From the NCBI GenBank assembly GCA_947466535.1, contig CANIEV010000009.1, positions 1 through 44,854 on the forward strand: DNA of 44,854 nt, read 5' to 3'. This stretch comes from Betaproteobacteria bacterium (GTDB lineage: Bacteria > Pseudomonadota > Gammaproteobacteria > Burkholderiales > SG8-39). A program made the translations under genes and the position numbers. The stretch's first letter is position 1; every line of letters starts with the position of its first letter. A model generated the notes under the pieces. The model ran no database searches. It was given only the letters and a program-made list of their open reading frames with translations, and was not told where the DNA came from. Below, piece by piece: positions 24,431 to 32,586 of the stretch.

Positions 24431-24862
24431 TTACGCGATTCCGCGTTGTTGTTCTTCGATCGATTCAATGCTGCGGGCCAGATCGACGAGCAGCGCCCGT
24501 GTGCCGGCTTCATCAGCATGCTTTGGTTCGCCGCGCGCAAGTGCGCGCAACAGTGCTCCGACGCTCCCGCCCCCGCCGGATTTGAAGCCGGCTTCGCCCT
24601 CCAGAAGCGGCACGATGCCCGGCGTGCCCGCCCCGAGGTGCTTGTGGTGCAGGTAGCCGAGGATGTCGTGTTCGATGTCGCCCACCTTCACACCCGACGC
24701 GGTGATGCAGCAGGAGCAGTTCATGGCGCTGCCGAGCCGTACGGGTGAAAGACGCGTCCAAAGGCCGAGCAATTGCATTGCCTCCACTGCCACCGGCACG
24801 GGGGAGGCGGTTCTTCTGGTTTTGACGCGGTTTGCGCCGTGTTTTGCAGCGGTCGATTTCAT
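24431..24862 (-). CDS. Unrecognised 143-residue protein with CSCC motif
   Basis: I do not recognise this family. A basic N-terminus (MKSTAAKHGANRVKTRR) is followed by VAVEAMQLLGLW, then AMNCSCCITASGVKVGDIEHDILGYLHHKH, and a low-complexity loop GGGGSV. The three cysteines in NCSCC could bind a metal or cluster, or be redox-active. It lies upstream of, and close to, the flavoprotein gene, so a partner or electron-transfer role is a reasonable guess. ATG 24862 lacks a good Shine-Dalgarno; a TTG at 24955 would extend it by 31 residues. Confidence 0.6.
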   Translation of the reverse strand: MKSTAAKHGANRVKTRRTASPVPVAVEAMQLLGLWTRLSPVRLGSAMNCSCCITASGVKVGDIEHDILGYLHHKHLGAGTPGIVPLLEGEAGFKSGGGGSVGALLRALARGEPKHADEAGTRALLVDLARSIESIEEQQRGIA

Positions 24863-24929
24863 GTCACGGCGCCGGGCGGGCAGGCGATAGGGAGTCGGGG
24901 AGTTGTCGGGAGCGTGTGCGGCGCGAATG

Positions 24930-24944
24930 TATACGGTTTGTATA
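24930..24944. promoter_or_regulatory. GntR-like operator between divergent units
   Basis: TATAC and GTATA are perfect inverted arms around GGTTT, midway between the leftward small-protein gene and the rightward hydantoinase genes. The shape resembles GntR/FadR-type sites. The right arm TATAAA could also act as a -10 element for the rightward genes. No regulator gene is adjacent. Confidence 0.45.
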
Positions 24945-25006
24945 AACTCCGGCAACCGCTTCCGTTTTCACGGATGTAACCGTTCCCGCCGTACGAAAGA
25001 ATCGCC

Positions 25007-27133
25007 ATGAAAACAACAAAGCCGTCCCCGGTTCGGCGTGTCCGCGCAGCTGGATCCCCCGATTCCCGGACGCGCCTTGCGGCCGACATCGGCGGCACCT
25101 TCACCGATGTCGCCGCCTTCGATGAACGCAGCGGCCGCCTGCTGCTCGGCAAGACCCTGTCCACGCCGACGCAACTGGTGGACGGTATTTCCACCGGTGT
25201 GGACAAGGCGGGAACGCGTTTTGCCGATGCCTCGCTGTTCCTGCACGGATCGACGGTCGCGATCAACACGCTGCTCGAGCGCACCGGCGCGCGGACCGCG
25301 CTCATCACCACCGAGGGCTTTCGCGACGTCTACGAAATCGGCCGCATCAACCGGCCGGACGCCTACAACCTGTTCTTTCGCAAGCATGTCCCGCTGATCG
25401 AACGCGCGTTGCGCTTCGAGGTGCGCGAGCGCCTGAGCGCCGAGGGCGAGGTGCTGATCCCGCTCGATGAAGCCGGCGTGCACGCGGTCTGCGACCGGCT
25501 CGCCGCCCTGAAGATCGAGGCGGTGGCGATCCTGCTGCTGCACTGTTATCGCAACCCATCTCACGAGGCGCGGGTGCGGAGAATCGTGGAACAACGCCTG
25601 CCCGGGGTGTTCGTATCCACTTCGCACGAGCTGTCGCAGGAGTATCGCGAATTCGAGCGCTGCTCGACGGTGGTGTCGAATGCGTACATCGGCCCGCGGG
25701 TCAGCAGCTATGTTCGGGGCATCGACCGTCATCTCAAGGAGGCGGGATTCGCCGGGTCTTTTCTGCTGGTGCAGTCCACCGGAGGGCTGTACGAATCCGC
25801 ACAGGCGCAGGAGCAGTGCGTGCGCATGCTCGAGTCGGGCCCGGCGGCAGGAGTGATCGGGGCGCAGGCGCTGTGCCGCGAACTCGGCATCGAGGATGCG
25901 GTCGCCTTCGACATGGGCGGCACCACCGCCAAGGCGGGGGTGATTTATCGCGGCGAGGTGCTCACCACCGGCGCGGCGCTGATCGGCGGCTATAACCAGG
26001 CGCTGCCGGTGCAGATTCCGATGGTGGATATTTTCGAAGTCGGCACCGGCGGCGGCAGCATCGCTTCGGTGGGCGCGGGCGGTGCGCTGCATGTGGGGCC
26101 GCAGAGCGCGGGCGCGGAACCGGGCCCTGCCTGCTACGGCCGCGGCGGCACGCGGCCCACCGTCACCGACGCAAACCTCGTGCTCGGGCGTCTCGGCGCG
26201 GATCGCTTCCTCGGCGGCGAAATGCGGCTGGATGTCGCCGCCGCCGAACGTGCGATCGCGACGCATCTTGCCAAGCCCCTCGGCATGAGCGTCATCCGTG
26301 CTGCCGAAGGCGTGCTGCGCATCGCGGCGACCGCAATGTCCTACGCAGTGAAAGGCGTCTCCACCGAACGAGGGCTGGATGCGGCGGCATTCACGCTGAT
26401 CGCCTACGGTGGAGCAGGCCCGCTGCATGCATCGGCGATCGCGCGCGAGATCGGCATCTCGCGGGTGATCGTGCCGCGTGCTCCCGGGCACTTCTGCGCC
26501 TTCGGCATGCTGCATTCGGACCTGCGCTATGACTTCGTTCGTACCTGGTTCAACCGGCTGAGCGACGTTGCGTTCGAGGAACTGCGGCAGGTGTACGACG
26601 TGCTCGAGGCGCAGGGCCGCAAGGCGCTCGCGGGCAGCGGCGTGAAGCCGGCGCGCGTCACCGTCGGCTACGCCGCCGACATGCGCTATGTCGGGCAGGA
26701 GCATCCGGTGACGGTGGACCTGTCGCCCGCGGTGTTCCGGCGCCGCGACCGCGATGCGATCAAGCAGCATTTCGACGAGGTACACCTGCGACGTTACGGC
26801 ACCAACGCGCCGCGCGAGGCGGCCGAAATCGTGAGCCTCCGTGCCACGGTGAGCGGGGTGATGAAAAAACCGCCGCTGGAACGTGTGGCGCGCGGCACGC
26901 GCACGCCGCCGCGCGAAGCGCAGCGCGGCCGGCGCGGCGTGTATTTCTCCGAACTCGGCCGCTCGGTGCCGACGCCGGCATTCGCACGCGATGCGCTGCG
27001 CGCGGGCAACCGGATCGCCGGCCCCGCGCTGGTGGAGGAGTATGCGTCCACCACCGTGCTGCTGCCGGGCGACAGCCTGCGGGTGGATGACTTCGGCAAT
27101 CTGGTGATCGACGTTGGCAGGAGGCAGGGATGA
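25007..27133 (+). CDS. hyuA: Hydantoinase A / N-methylhydantoinase-type ATPase subunit
   Basis: This 708-residue protein of the hydantoinase A/acetone-carboxylase group carries two ASKHA-type phosphate loops: ADIGGTFTDV (residues 26-35) and AFDMGGTTAKAG (about 300-311), plus FEVGTGGGSIASV and GAEPGPACYGRGG. Such subunits couple ATP hydrolysis to opening of cyclic amides or to ketone carboxylation, together with a B subunit. The length is normal. It overlaps hydantoinase B by 4 bases (ATGA). The operator-like palindrome at 24930 lies upstream. The substrate (hydantoin, oxoproline or other) is not resolved. Confidence 0.93.
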   Translation: MKTTKPSPVRRVRAAGSPDSRTRLAADIGGTFTDVAAFDERSGRLLLGKTLSTPTQLVDGISTGVDKAGTRFADASLFLHGSTVAINTLLERTGARTALITTEGFRDVYEIGRINRPDAYNLFFRKHVPLIERALRFEVRERLSAEGEVLIPLDEAGVHAVCDRLAALKIEAVAILLLHCYRNPSHEARVRRIVEQRLPGVFVSTSHELSQEYREFERCSTVVSNAYIGPRVSSYVRGIDRHLKEAGFAGSFLLVQSTGGLYESAQAQEQCVRMLESGPAAGVIGAQALCRELGIEDAVAFDMGGTTAKAGVIYRGEVLTTGAALIGGYNQALPVQIPMVDIFEVGTGGGSIASVGAGGALHVGPQSAGAEPGPACYGRGGTRPTVTDANLVLGRLGADRFLGGEMRLDVAAAERAIATHLAKPLGMSVIRAAEGVLRIAATAMSYAVKGVSTERGLDAAAFTLIAYGGAGPLHASAIAREIGISRVIVPRAPGHFCAFGMLHSDLRYDFVRTWFNRLSDVAFEELRQVYDVLEAQGRKALAGSGVKPARVTVGYAADMRYVGQEHPVTVDLSPAVFRRRDRDAIKQHFDEVHLRRYGTNAPREAAEIVSLRATVSGVMKKPPLERVARGTRTPPREAQRGRRGVYFSELGRSVPTPAFARDALRAGNRIAGPALVEEYASTTVLLPGDSLRVDDFGNLVIDVGRRQG

Positions 27134-28935
27134 GCACGCAAAAGAAGAAATCGGCGGTTGGAAGCAAGCGTGCTGTGAAAGGCTCCTCGAGAAGGAACCG
27201 CGCCGATGCGGTGCTCACCGAGATCGTGCGCAACGGCGTGCTCGCGGTGACCGAGGAGATGAAGACCAACCTCATGCGCACCGCCTACAACATGATCATC
27301 TACGAGGCGCTGGATTTCACGGTCGGGCTCTTCACCGCCGAGGGCGAGACAGTGTCGATCGGGCTCGGGCTGCCGATGTTCATCCGTGGCATGTCGGAGA
27401 CGATCAAGGCGAAGATCGCGCATTTCGGGCCCAAGGGCATCGAGCCGGGGGACATCCTCGTCACCAACGATGCCTACACCACAGGAAGCCATCTCAACCA
27501 CTTCACCTTCACACTGCCGATCTTTCACGACGGACGGCTGTCGGGTTTTGCCTGCTGCATGGCGCACTGGCCGGATGTCGGCGGGACGCTGGATGGGATC
27601 ACCACCGACATCTATTCCGAAGGCATCCAGATCCCGTTCGTGAAGTACCAGAAGGCGGGGGTGGTCAACCAGGAACTGGTCGACATCATCCGCATGAACG
27701 TGCGCATCCCCGAGCGTGCGATGGGCGACCTGCGCGCGCAGATCACTGCGGTCAAGACCGGCGAGCGGCGTTTTCTCGAACTGCTCGAACGCTACGGCCG
27801 CGAGCCGGTGCTGGACGCGATCCGCAACATCATGGACCAGTCCGAGCAGGCGGCGCGCAAGCGCACCCGGGCGATCCCCGATGGCGTGTACGAGGCCGAG
27901 TCCTTCATGGACGACGACGGCGTGAGCATCGGCAAGCGGGTGCCGATCAAGGTGCGTGTGACGGTGCGGGGCGAACGCATGAGCATCGACCTGTCGGAAG
28001 TGAGCCTGCAGGTGAGCGGCTTTTTCAATTCCGGCGCGACCACCGGCCACGCTTGCGCGCAGGTGGCCTACAAGTGCCTGACCTCGCCCACCGATTACCC
28101 GATCAACGAGGGCAGCTTCCGTTCGCTCGACGTGGTGCTCGCCCCGGGCACGATCGTGAGCGCGGTCAAGCCGGCGGCAATGCGCTGGTGGATGACCTTC
28201 CCGATGACCATCGTGGACACTGTGTTCAAGGCGATGGAGAAGGCGATCCCGGACAGGACAATCGCCGGTCACCATGCCGACCTGGTGGTGGGCACCTTCA
28301 ACGGGATCGCGCCGAAGGACGGGCGTTTCTATCTCGGGTTTGTCGGTCCCTCCGGCGGCGGGTGGGGGGCGAAGCAGACCGAGGACGGCATGAGCGCCAC
28401 CGTATGCATGAACGACGGCGACACCCACAACAGCCCGGTGGAACAGATGGAGGCGAAGTACCCGATCGTGTTCGAGCGCCATGCGCTGCGCGAGGATTCC
28501 TGCGGCGCGGGCCGGTTCCGCGGTGGTCTGGGTACCGAGCAGGTGGTGCGCATGCGCGCGCCGGCGACGATGAACGTGCAGGTCGACCGTGTGCACTGCG
28601 CGCCCTGGGGACTTGCCGGCGGACACGAGGGCTTGGGCAACCAGGTGACGGTGCGGATCGACGGACGAGAACTCACCGACCTGCCCAACTCGAAACTGCT
28701 GACCCGTCGCCTCAGGAAGGACGATGCGTTCATCCTGCGTACCGGCGGCGGTGGCGGCTTCGGCGCGCCCGAGGAGCGTGATCCCGAGCGGGTGGCGCAC
28801 GACGTTAGGCAGGGCTACGTGAGCCGGGCATCGGCGAAGGATGTCTATCGCGTGGCACTGAACGCGGTAGGCGAGGTGGATGTCGCGGGAACGCAGCGCC
28901 TGCGTGTCGCCGGGCGGAAGACGCGCGGCACGTGA
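27130..28935 (+). CDS. hyuB: Hydantoinase B / N-methylhydantoinase-type subunit
   Basis: This 601-residue partner of hydantoinase A starts with a Lys-rich tail and then shows AVTEEMKTNLMRTAYNMIIYEALDF, DILVTNDAYTTGSHLNH and a C-terminal RTGGGGGFGAPEERDP, all typical of the family. ATG 27130 is preceded by AGGAGGCAGGG inside the A gene. It overlaps both neighbours by 4 bases, so the three proteins are probably made in fixed ratio. The roughly 20 extra basic N-terminal residues are not conserved-looking. Confidence 0.93.
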   Translation: MSTQKKKSAVGSKRAVKGSSRRNRADAVLTEIVRNGVLAVTEEMKTNLMRTAYNMIIYEALDFTVGLFTAEGETVSIGLGLPMFIRGMSETIKAKIAHFGPKGIEPGDILVTNDAYTTGSHLNHFTFTLPIFHDGRLSGFACCMAHWPDVGGTLDGITTDIYSEGIQIPFVKYQKAGVVNQELVDIIRMNVRIPERAMGDLRAQITAVKTGERRFLELLERYGREPVLDAIRNIMDQSEQAARKRTRAIPDGVYEAESFMDDDGVSIGKRVPIKVRVTVRGERMSIDLSEVSLQVSGFFNSGATTGHACAQVAYKCLTSPTDYPINEGSFRSLDVVLAPGTIVSAVKPAAMRWWMTFPMTIVDTVFKAMEKAIPDRTIAGHHADLVVGTFNGIAPKDGRFYLGFVGPSGGGWGAKQTEDGMSATVCMNDGDTHNSPVEQMEAKYPIVFERHALREDSCGAGRFRGGLGTEQVVRMRAPATMNVQVDRVHCAPWGLAGGHEGLGNQVTVRIDGRELTDLPNSKLLTRRLRKDDAFILRTGGGGGFGAPEERDPERVAHDVRQGYVSRASAKDVYRVALNAVGEVDVAGTQRLRVAGRKTRGT

Positions 28936-29879
28936 CCGGTCCGAATGCCGATCAGGCGATGCCCGGCGTCGCCGACAATGACGATGTTCCGGTGCGCTAC
29001 ATGCAGCGCACCCGCGACTGGTATTTCGCGCTCGGCTACGACAATCCCTACCGCTGGGCGCATTTCGCCGACGTGCCGTTTCATCCGCTCGCGAAGCCGC
29101 TTGCAGAGTCGACGGTGGCGCTGATCACCACCGCCGCGCCCTTTCAGCCGGACAAGGGCAACCAGGGGCCGGGGGCTGCCTACAACGCGGCGGCGAAGTT
29201 CTACACGGTGTATTCGCGCGACACCGCGCTCGATCACGATGTGCGCATATCGCACGTCGCGATCGACCGCAAGCACACGAGCATGGAGGACCGCGGCTGC
29301 TGGTTTCCCTTGCCGCTGCTGCGAACCTTTGCTACGCAGGGCCGCATCGGCAAACTCGCTAAGCGCTTTCACGGCGCGCCGACCAACCGCAGCCAGCCGC
29401 ATACGATCGAAGTCGATGCGCCCGAACTGTTGAAGCGTTGCCGCGAGGACGGCGTCGATGCGGCGGTGCTGGTGCCGAACTGCCCGGTGTGTCACCAGAC
29501 GGTGAGCCTCGTTGCCCGGCATCTCGAAGCCAACGGCATTTCTACTGTGATCATGGCCTGCGCGAAGGACATCGTCGAACACGTCGGCGTGCCGCGGGTG
29601 TTGTTCAGCGATTTCCCGCTCGGTAATGCGGCGGGGCGGCCGCACGATACAGATTCCCAAATTTTCACGCTCGAACTCGCGTTACGCGTGTTCGAATCGG
29701 CGCCGGCCGCGCGCACCACGGTGCAGTCGCCTCTTCGCTGGAGCGAGTCGTTCGAATGGAAAGGCGATTACAGCAACATCGAGCGCGTCAGTCCGCAGGA
29801 GGTGGCACGCCTGCGCGCGGAGAACGAACAGGCGCGTATTGCGGCCAAGGCGCTGCGCGAACGGCAGACGGGCGCCTAG
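28932..29879 (+). CDS. Glycine/sarcosine/betaine reductase B-like protein with CxxC
   Basis: This 315-residue protein matches the GrdB/PrdB-like family in AALITTAAPF-like and HVAIDRKHTS stretches and in AAVLVPNCPVCHQTVSLVAR, where C184 and C187 stand in the region that carries selenocysteine in GrdB. GrdB-type proteins reductively deaminate glycine derivatives in anaerobes; here no GrdA, GrdC or thioredoxin genes are near. The start is GTG 28932, overlapping the hydantoinase B stop (GTGA). Its TAG stop lies inside the inverted end of a repeat element at 29875, so the original C-terminus may have differed. The role with hydantoinase is unknown. Confidence 0.72.
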   Translation: MTGPNADQAMPGVADNDDVPVRYMQRTRDWYFALGYDNPYRWAHFADVPFHPLAKPLAESTVALITTAAPFQPDKGNQGPGAAYNAAAKFYTVYSRDTALDHDVRISHVAIDRKHTSMEDRGCWFPLPLLRTFATQGRIGKLAKRFHGAPTNRSQPHTIEVDAPELLKRCREDGVDAAVLVPNCPVCHQTVSLVARHLEANGISTVIMACAKDIVEHVGVPRVLFSDFPLGNAAGRPHDTDSQIFTLELALRVFESAPAARTTVQSPLRWSESFEWKGDYSNIERVSPQEVARLRAENEQARIAAKALRERQTGA

Positions 29880-29984
29880 GGAGCCCCTGAACAAGGGGGC
29901 TACGCCCCCTCGTAACTCCCCCATCTCAGAGGGAACGCTGAACCTTCAAGCCTCGAAATTGGACTTGATCAGCGATTCCCTAGG
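29875..29984 (-). repeat. ~110-bp repeat unit with inverted ends
   Basis: The unit begins CCTAGGGA and ends TCCCTAGG, perfect 8-base inverted ends. It is nearly identical to the reverse complement of 5571-5680, with about two substitutions. It has an internal AGGGGGCTACGCCCCCT hairpin and carries the stop codon of the preceding gene. Confidence 0.88.
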
Positions 29985-30042
29985 AAAAGAAAAAGGGGGC
30001 GATGCCCCCTTTTATATCCCCCACGTCAGAGGGGGACTCCCG
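29985..30042 (+). repeat. Partial repeat unit of family 1
   Basis: The core hairpin, TATATCCCCCACGTCAGAGGG and the following ACTCCC resemble the left half of the family-1 unit. The right half is missing, so this is a truncated copy abutting the complete one. Confidence 0.5.
29991..30013. terminator. Strong bidirectional terminator hairpin
   Basis: AAAAGGGGGC and GCCCCCTTTT form a perfect 10-base stem around GAT. A-rich sequence on one side and a T-run on the other make it a good intrinsic terminator for both converging genes. Confidence 0.75.
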
Positions 30043-30053
30043 GTGGCGCGAGG

Positions 30054-31082
30054 CTATTTGCCTTCGACCTCGCGGCGCACGATCTTCGCGCCTTCGACCA
30101 TCGCCCGCAGCTTCGCGTCGGCGACATCGCGCGCGAGGTACTTCATGCCGCAGTCGGGCGCGATGATGATGTCTTCCGCCTTGCAATACGGCAGGGCGCG
30201 GCGGATGCGCTCGGCAACCAGCTCCGGCGTCTCGATCGTCATGTCCTCGAGGTTGATCACGCCGAGGATGATCTTCTTGCCCGGCAGGGTCTTGAGCACC
30301 GCGCAGTCTAGGTTGGACTGCGCGGTCTCGAGCGAGATCTGGGTGCAGGGACAGCCCTTGAGTTCGCCGAGGAAGGAGTAGCCCGAGGGGCGCGCGTGGA
30401 TGATCGCGGCGTAGCCGAAGCAGATGTGTACCGCGGTCTCGCCCTTCACGCCTTCGAGCGCGCGGTTGAGCGCGCGGAGCCCGTACTCACGCGCGGCGTC
30501 GGGCCGGGCCTGCATGTAGGGCTCGTCCACCTGCACGATGTCGGCGCCGGCGGCGAACATGTCCTTTATCTCGGCGTTCACCGCGACCGCGTAGTCCATC
30601 GCGGCTTCCTCGAGCGTCGGATAGAAGTCGTTCTGCGCCTGCTGCGCCATGGTGAACGGGCCGGGCACGGTGATCTTGATCTTGCGGGTGGTGTGGGCGC
30701 GCAGGAACTTCACGTCTTCGACTTCCACCGCGTGCTTGCGGCGGATCTTGCCGGAGATGCGCGGCACCGGGTTGGGGTGGCCGGAGCGGTCGAGCGCGGT
30801 GCCGGGGTTGTCGATGTCCACGCCTTCGAGCGCGGTGGCGAAGCGGTTGGAGTAGCTCTCGCGGCGGATTTCACCATCGGTGATGATGTCCAGGCCCGCT
30901 TCCTCCTGCGCTCGGATCGCGATGAGCGTCGCGTCTTCCTGCGCTTCCTTCAGGAACGGACCGGGGATGCGCCAGAGTTCGAGCGCGCGGGTGCGCGGCG
31001 GGAAGCGGCCGGCGAGCTTGGCGCGGTCGATCAGCCATTCGGGTTGCGGGTAGCTTCCGACGAGCGAAGTGGGAAACAGCAT
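30054..31082 (-). CDS. MetE C-terminal-like methyltransferase (single domain)
   Basis: This 342-residue protein has only the catalytic half of cobalamin-independent methionine synthase. The likely zinc ligands are H219 and C221 (HICFGY) and C311 (PDCGMKYL), with an acidic QVDEP motif at 184-188 and a GSYPQP start. Full MetE is about 750 residues, so this is the short stand-alone type, related also to alkyltransferases such as epoxyalkane:coenzyme M transferase. It probably moves a methyl or alkyl group to a thiol, but the donor and acceptor are unknown. AAGGAGGAG precedes ATG 31082. Its partner gene upstream is the NAPRTase-like gene. Confidence 0.82.
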   Translation of the reverse strand: MLFPTSLVGSYPQPEWLIDRAKLAGRFPPRTRALELWRIPGPFLKEAQEDATLIAIRAQEEAGLDIITDGEIRRESYSNRFATALEGVDIDNPGTALDRSGHPNPVPRISGKIRRKHAVEVEDVKFLRAHTTRKIKITVPGPFTMAQQAQNDFYPTLEEAAMDYAVAVNAEIKDMFAAGADIVQVDEPYMQARPDAAREYGLRALNRALEGVKGETAVHICFGYAAIIHARPSGYSFLGELKGCPCTQISLETAQSNLDCAVLKTLPGKKIILGVINLEDMTIETPELVAERIRRALPYCKAEDIIIAPDCGMKYLARDVADAKLRAMVEGAKIVRREVEGK

Positions 31083-31129
31083 GCGTACTCCTCCTTGGGT
31101 TCTTATGGATGCTGCAATAAAAGCGGCTT

Positions 31130-31218
31130 AACCGCAGATGAACGCAGATGAACGCGGATAAAAACCAAGCCAGACGCCTTTGAAGTTCATCTGCGTTTAT
31201 CTGCGTTCATCTGCGGTT
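31130..31218. repeat. Large inverted repeat with CGCAGAT(G/A)AA units
   Basis: The left arm (31130-31165) and the right arm (31185-31218) pair over more than 30 bases and are built from tandem ACGCAGATGA units. It lies between two leftward genes, upstream of the MetE-like start. Similar short-unit sequences occur between genes in other proteobacteria as I recall, which I cannot verify here. Confidence 0.8.
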
Positions 31219-31228
31219 CCAAAGCTTT

Positions 31229-32467
31229 TCAGGGTTTCAGGCCCTGGAACAACTTCTCCCGGCCGAGCTTGATGCCGAACTCGCCGTCGTACATGAAGAT
31301 GTCCGCGGTGGCGAAGGTGTCGCCGAGGTTCTCGGGGATGAACGAGCCGGTGCCCACGGCATCCACCGGCGCGCGCGCGTTGGAGAACATCTTGCACTTG
31401 AACAGGTTGAAGCCCGAGGAGGCGACGATCCGGCAGGCGTTGAAGCCCTTCGCATCCAGCGTCTGGCGCATGTGGATGACGGAGGCCACCGACACACCGG
31501 TGCCGAACAGCACCTTGCGCACGCGGTCCTTCACGATGTTCAGGCTGTCGGCGTCGAACGCTTCTTCGCCCATCACGTAGCGCACCGCCTCGTACTCGTT
31601 CGGGACATGCAGCCAGTTCACCACCATGTCCACCGAGCGGTCGTAGGTCAGGCCTTCGGCATAACGCTCGCCGTGGGTGTCGATGCGCACCGAGAGCGTC
31701 CGCGTGCCGGTGGGATCGGTCGGCAGGTAGTCGTGGTACCACCAGTGGCACACCTGCAGTGCGTCGGTGATTTCGCGGCCGTAGTAATCGATCAACACCG
31801 TGAGGTTGTCCTCGGGGTGCGTCGCCACGTACATCTTGGAGGCCTCCAGCGTGGAGCCGGCATAACCGATGAGTGCATGCGGCATGGTGCCGAGGCCGCG
31901 CTCCTGGCCGTAGAAGGGGGCGGTGAGGTCGGTGGAGGAACCGACGAAGCCGATCGCGCCGGCGAGTTTGGCCATGCGGCTGCCCACGGATGCGCCGTAG
32001 GAGGCCAGCAGCGACATGTCGTCGCCCGGCGAATGGCGGGCGTGCATGTCGATGAACGCGGTCTTCTTCAGGTTCATCGCCATCTTGTGCGCGTTGTAGG
32101 CCGACACGCAGGGCGTACCGGTCTTCTGCAGAATAAGCGTCTCGAGTTCGGACAGCGCGGCATAGGAACCGGTGTAGAGGAACAGCGGCTTCTGGTCGGG
32201 GACAAAGGCGCCTTCCTCGTACAGGCGCGTGATCTTGAGCGGCACGCGGGCGTCGGCGGGGTAGTACTGACGCAGCAGCTCGATCGCGGGGTTGACGGCG
32301 CAGATCACGCCCCGGCGCAGGAACACGCCGTAGGTGACGGTCTTGTCGCCAAAGCGCTCGATGATTTCGCGCGATTTGGAGAAATATTTGTCGGTGCGGG
32401 CGCAGACATGCCGCGTGCGCTCGGCTGCCGGCAGCCCGGCCGGCACGGTTTCCACGGGCTTGTTCAT
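31229..32467 (-). CDS. Nicotinate phosphoribosyltransferase-like protein
   Basis: This 412-residue protein is of the NAPRTase/NAMPT fold: start KPVETVPAGLPAAERT, then TDKYFSKSREIIERFGDKTVTYGVFLR, LEASKMYVATHP and a late VGTGSFIPENLGDTF. NAPRTase makes nicotinate mononucleotide for NAD salvage. It lacks the standard PncB HARRA-type block, having KKTAFIDMHARHSP instead, so its acceptor may not be nicotinate. A TACAAT -10-like hexamer lies at 32511-32516 on its strand. It is followed by the large inverted repeat and the MetE-like gene. The annotation as a true NAD enzyme is tentative. Confidence 0.75.
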   Translation of the reverse strand: MNKPVETVPAGLPAAERTRHVCARTDKYFSKSREIIERFGDKTVTYGVFLRRGVICAVNPAIELLRQYYPADARVPLKITRLYEEGAFVPDQKPLFLYTGSYAALSELETLILQKTGTPCVSAYNAHKMAMNLKKTAFIDMHARHSPGDDMSLLASYGASVGSRMAKLAGAIGFVGSSTDLTAPFYGQERGLGTMPHALIGYAGSTLEASKMYVATHPEDNLTVLIDYYGREITDALQVCHWWYHDYLPTDPTGTRTLSVRIDTHGERYAEGLTYDRSVDMVVNWLHVPNEYEAVRYVMGEEAFDADSLNIVKDRVRKVLFGTGVSVASVIHMRQTLDAKGFNACRIVASSGFNLFKCKMFSNARAPVDAVGTGSFIPENLGDTFATADIFMYDGEFGIKLGREKLFQGLKP

Positions 32468-32571
32468 CGCGACCCTGACTATTGGAGGGGGACTAATGGG
32501 GTCGTGGGATTGTAGCAGCGGGGTCGCGGGCCTGCCTTGCGGTGGGATGCGTGGGCGGGCAGGGGTTTCCG

Positions 32572-32577
32572 TATGAT
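32572..32577 (+). promoter_or_regulatory. -10-like hexamer close to a start codon
   Basis: TATGAT ends 9 bases before the GTG of the lipoprotein gene, the fourth such case in the window. No -35 or Shine-Dalgarno is evident. Confidence 0.25.
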
Positions 32578-32586
32578 GCAGTCATC

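Noticed and set aside
24968-26785. 605-codon minus-strand open frame over hydantoinase A
   Set aside because: Antisense shadow; hydantoinase A has two intact phosphate-loop motifs and a normal length on the plus strand.
26794-28800. 668-codon minus-strand open frame over hydantoinase B
   Set aside because: Antisense shadow of a full-length, coupled gene.
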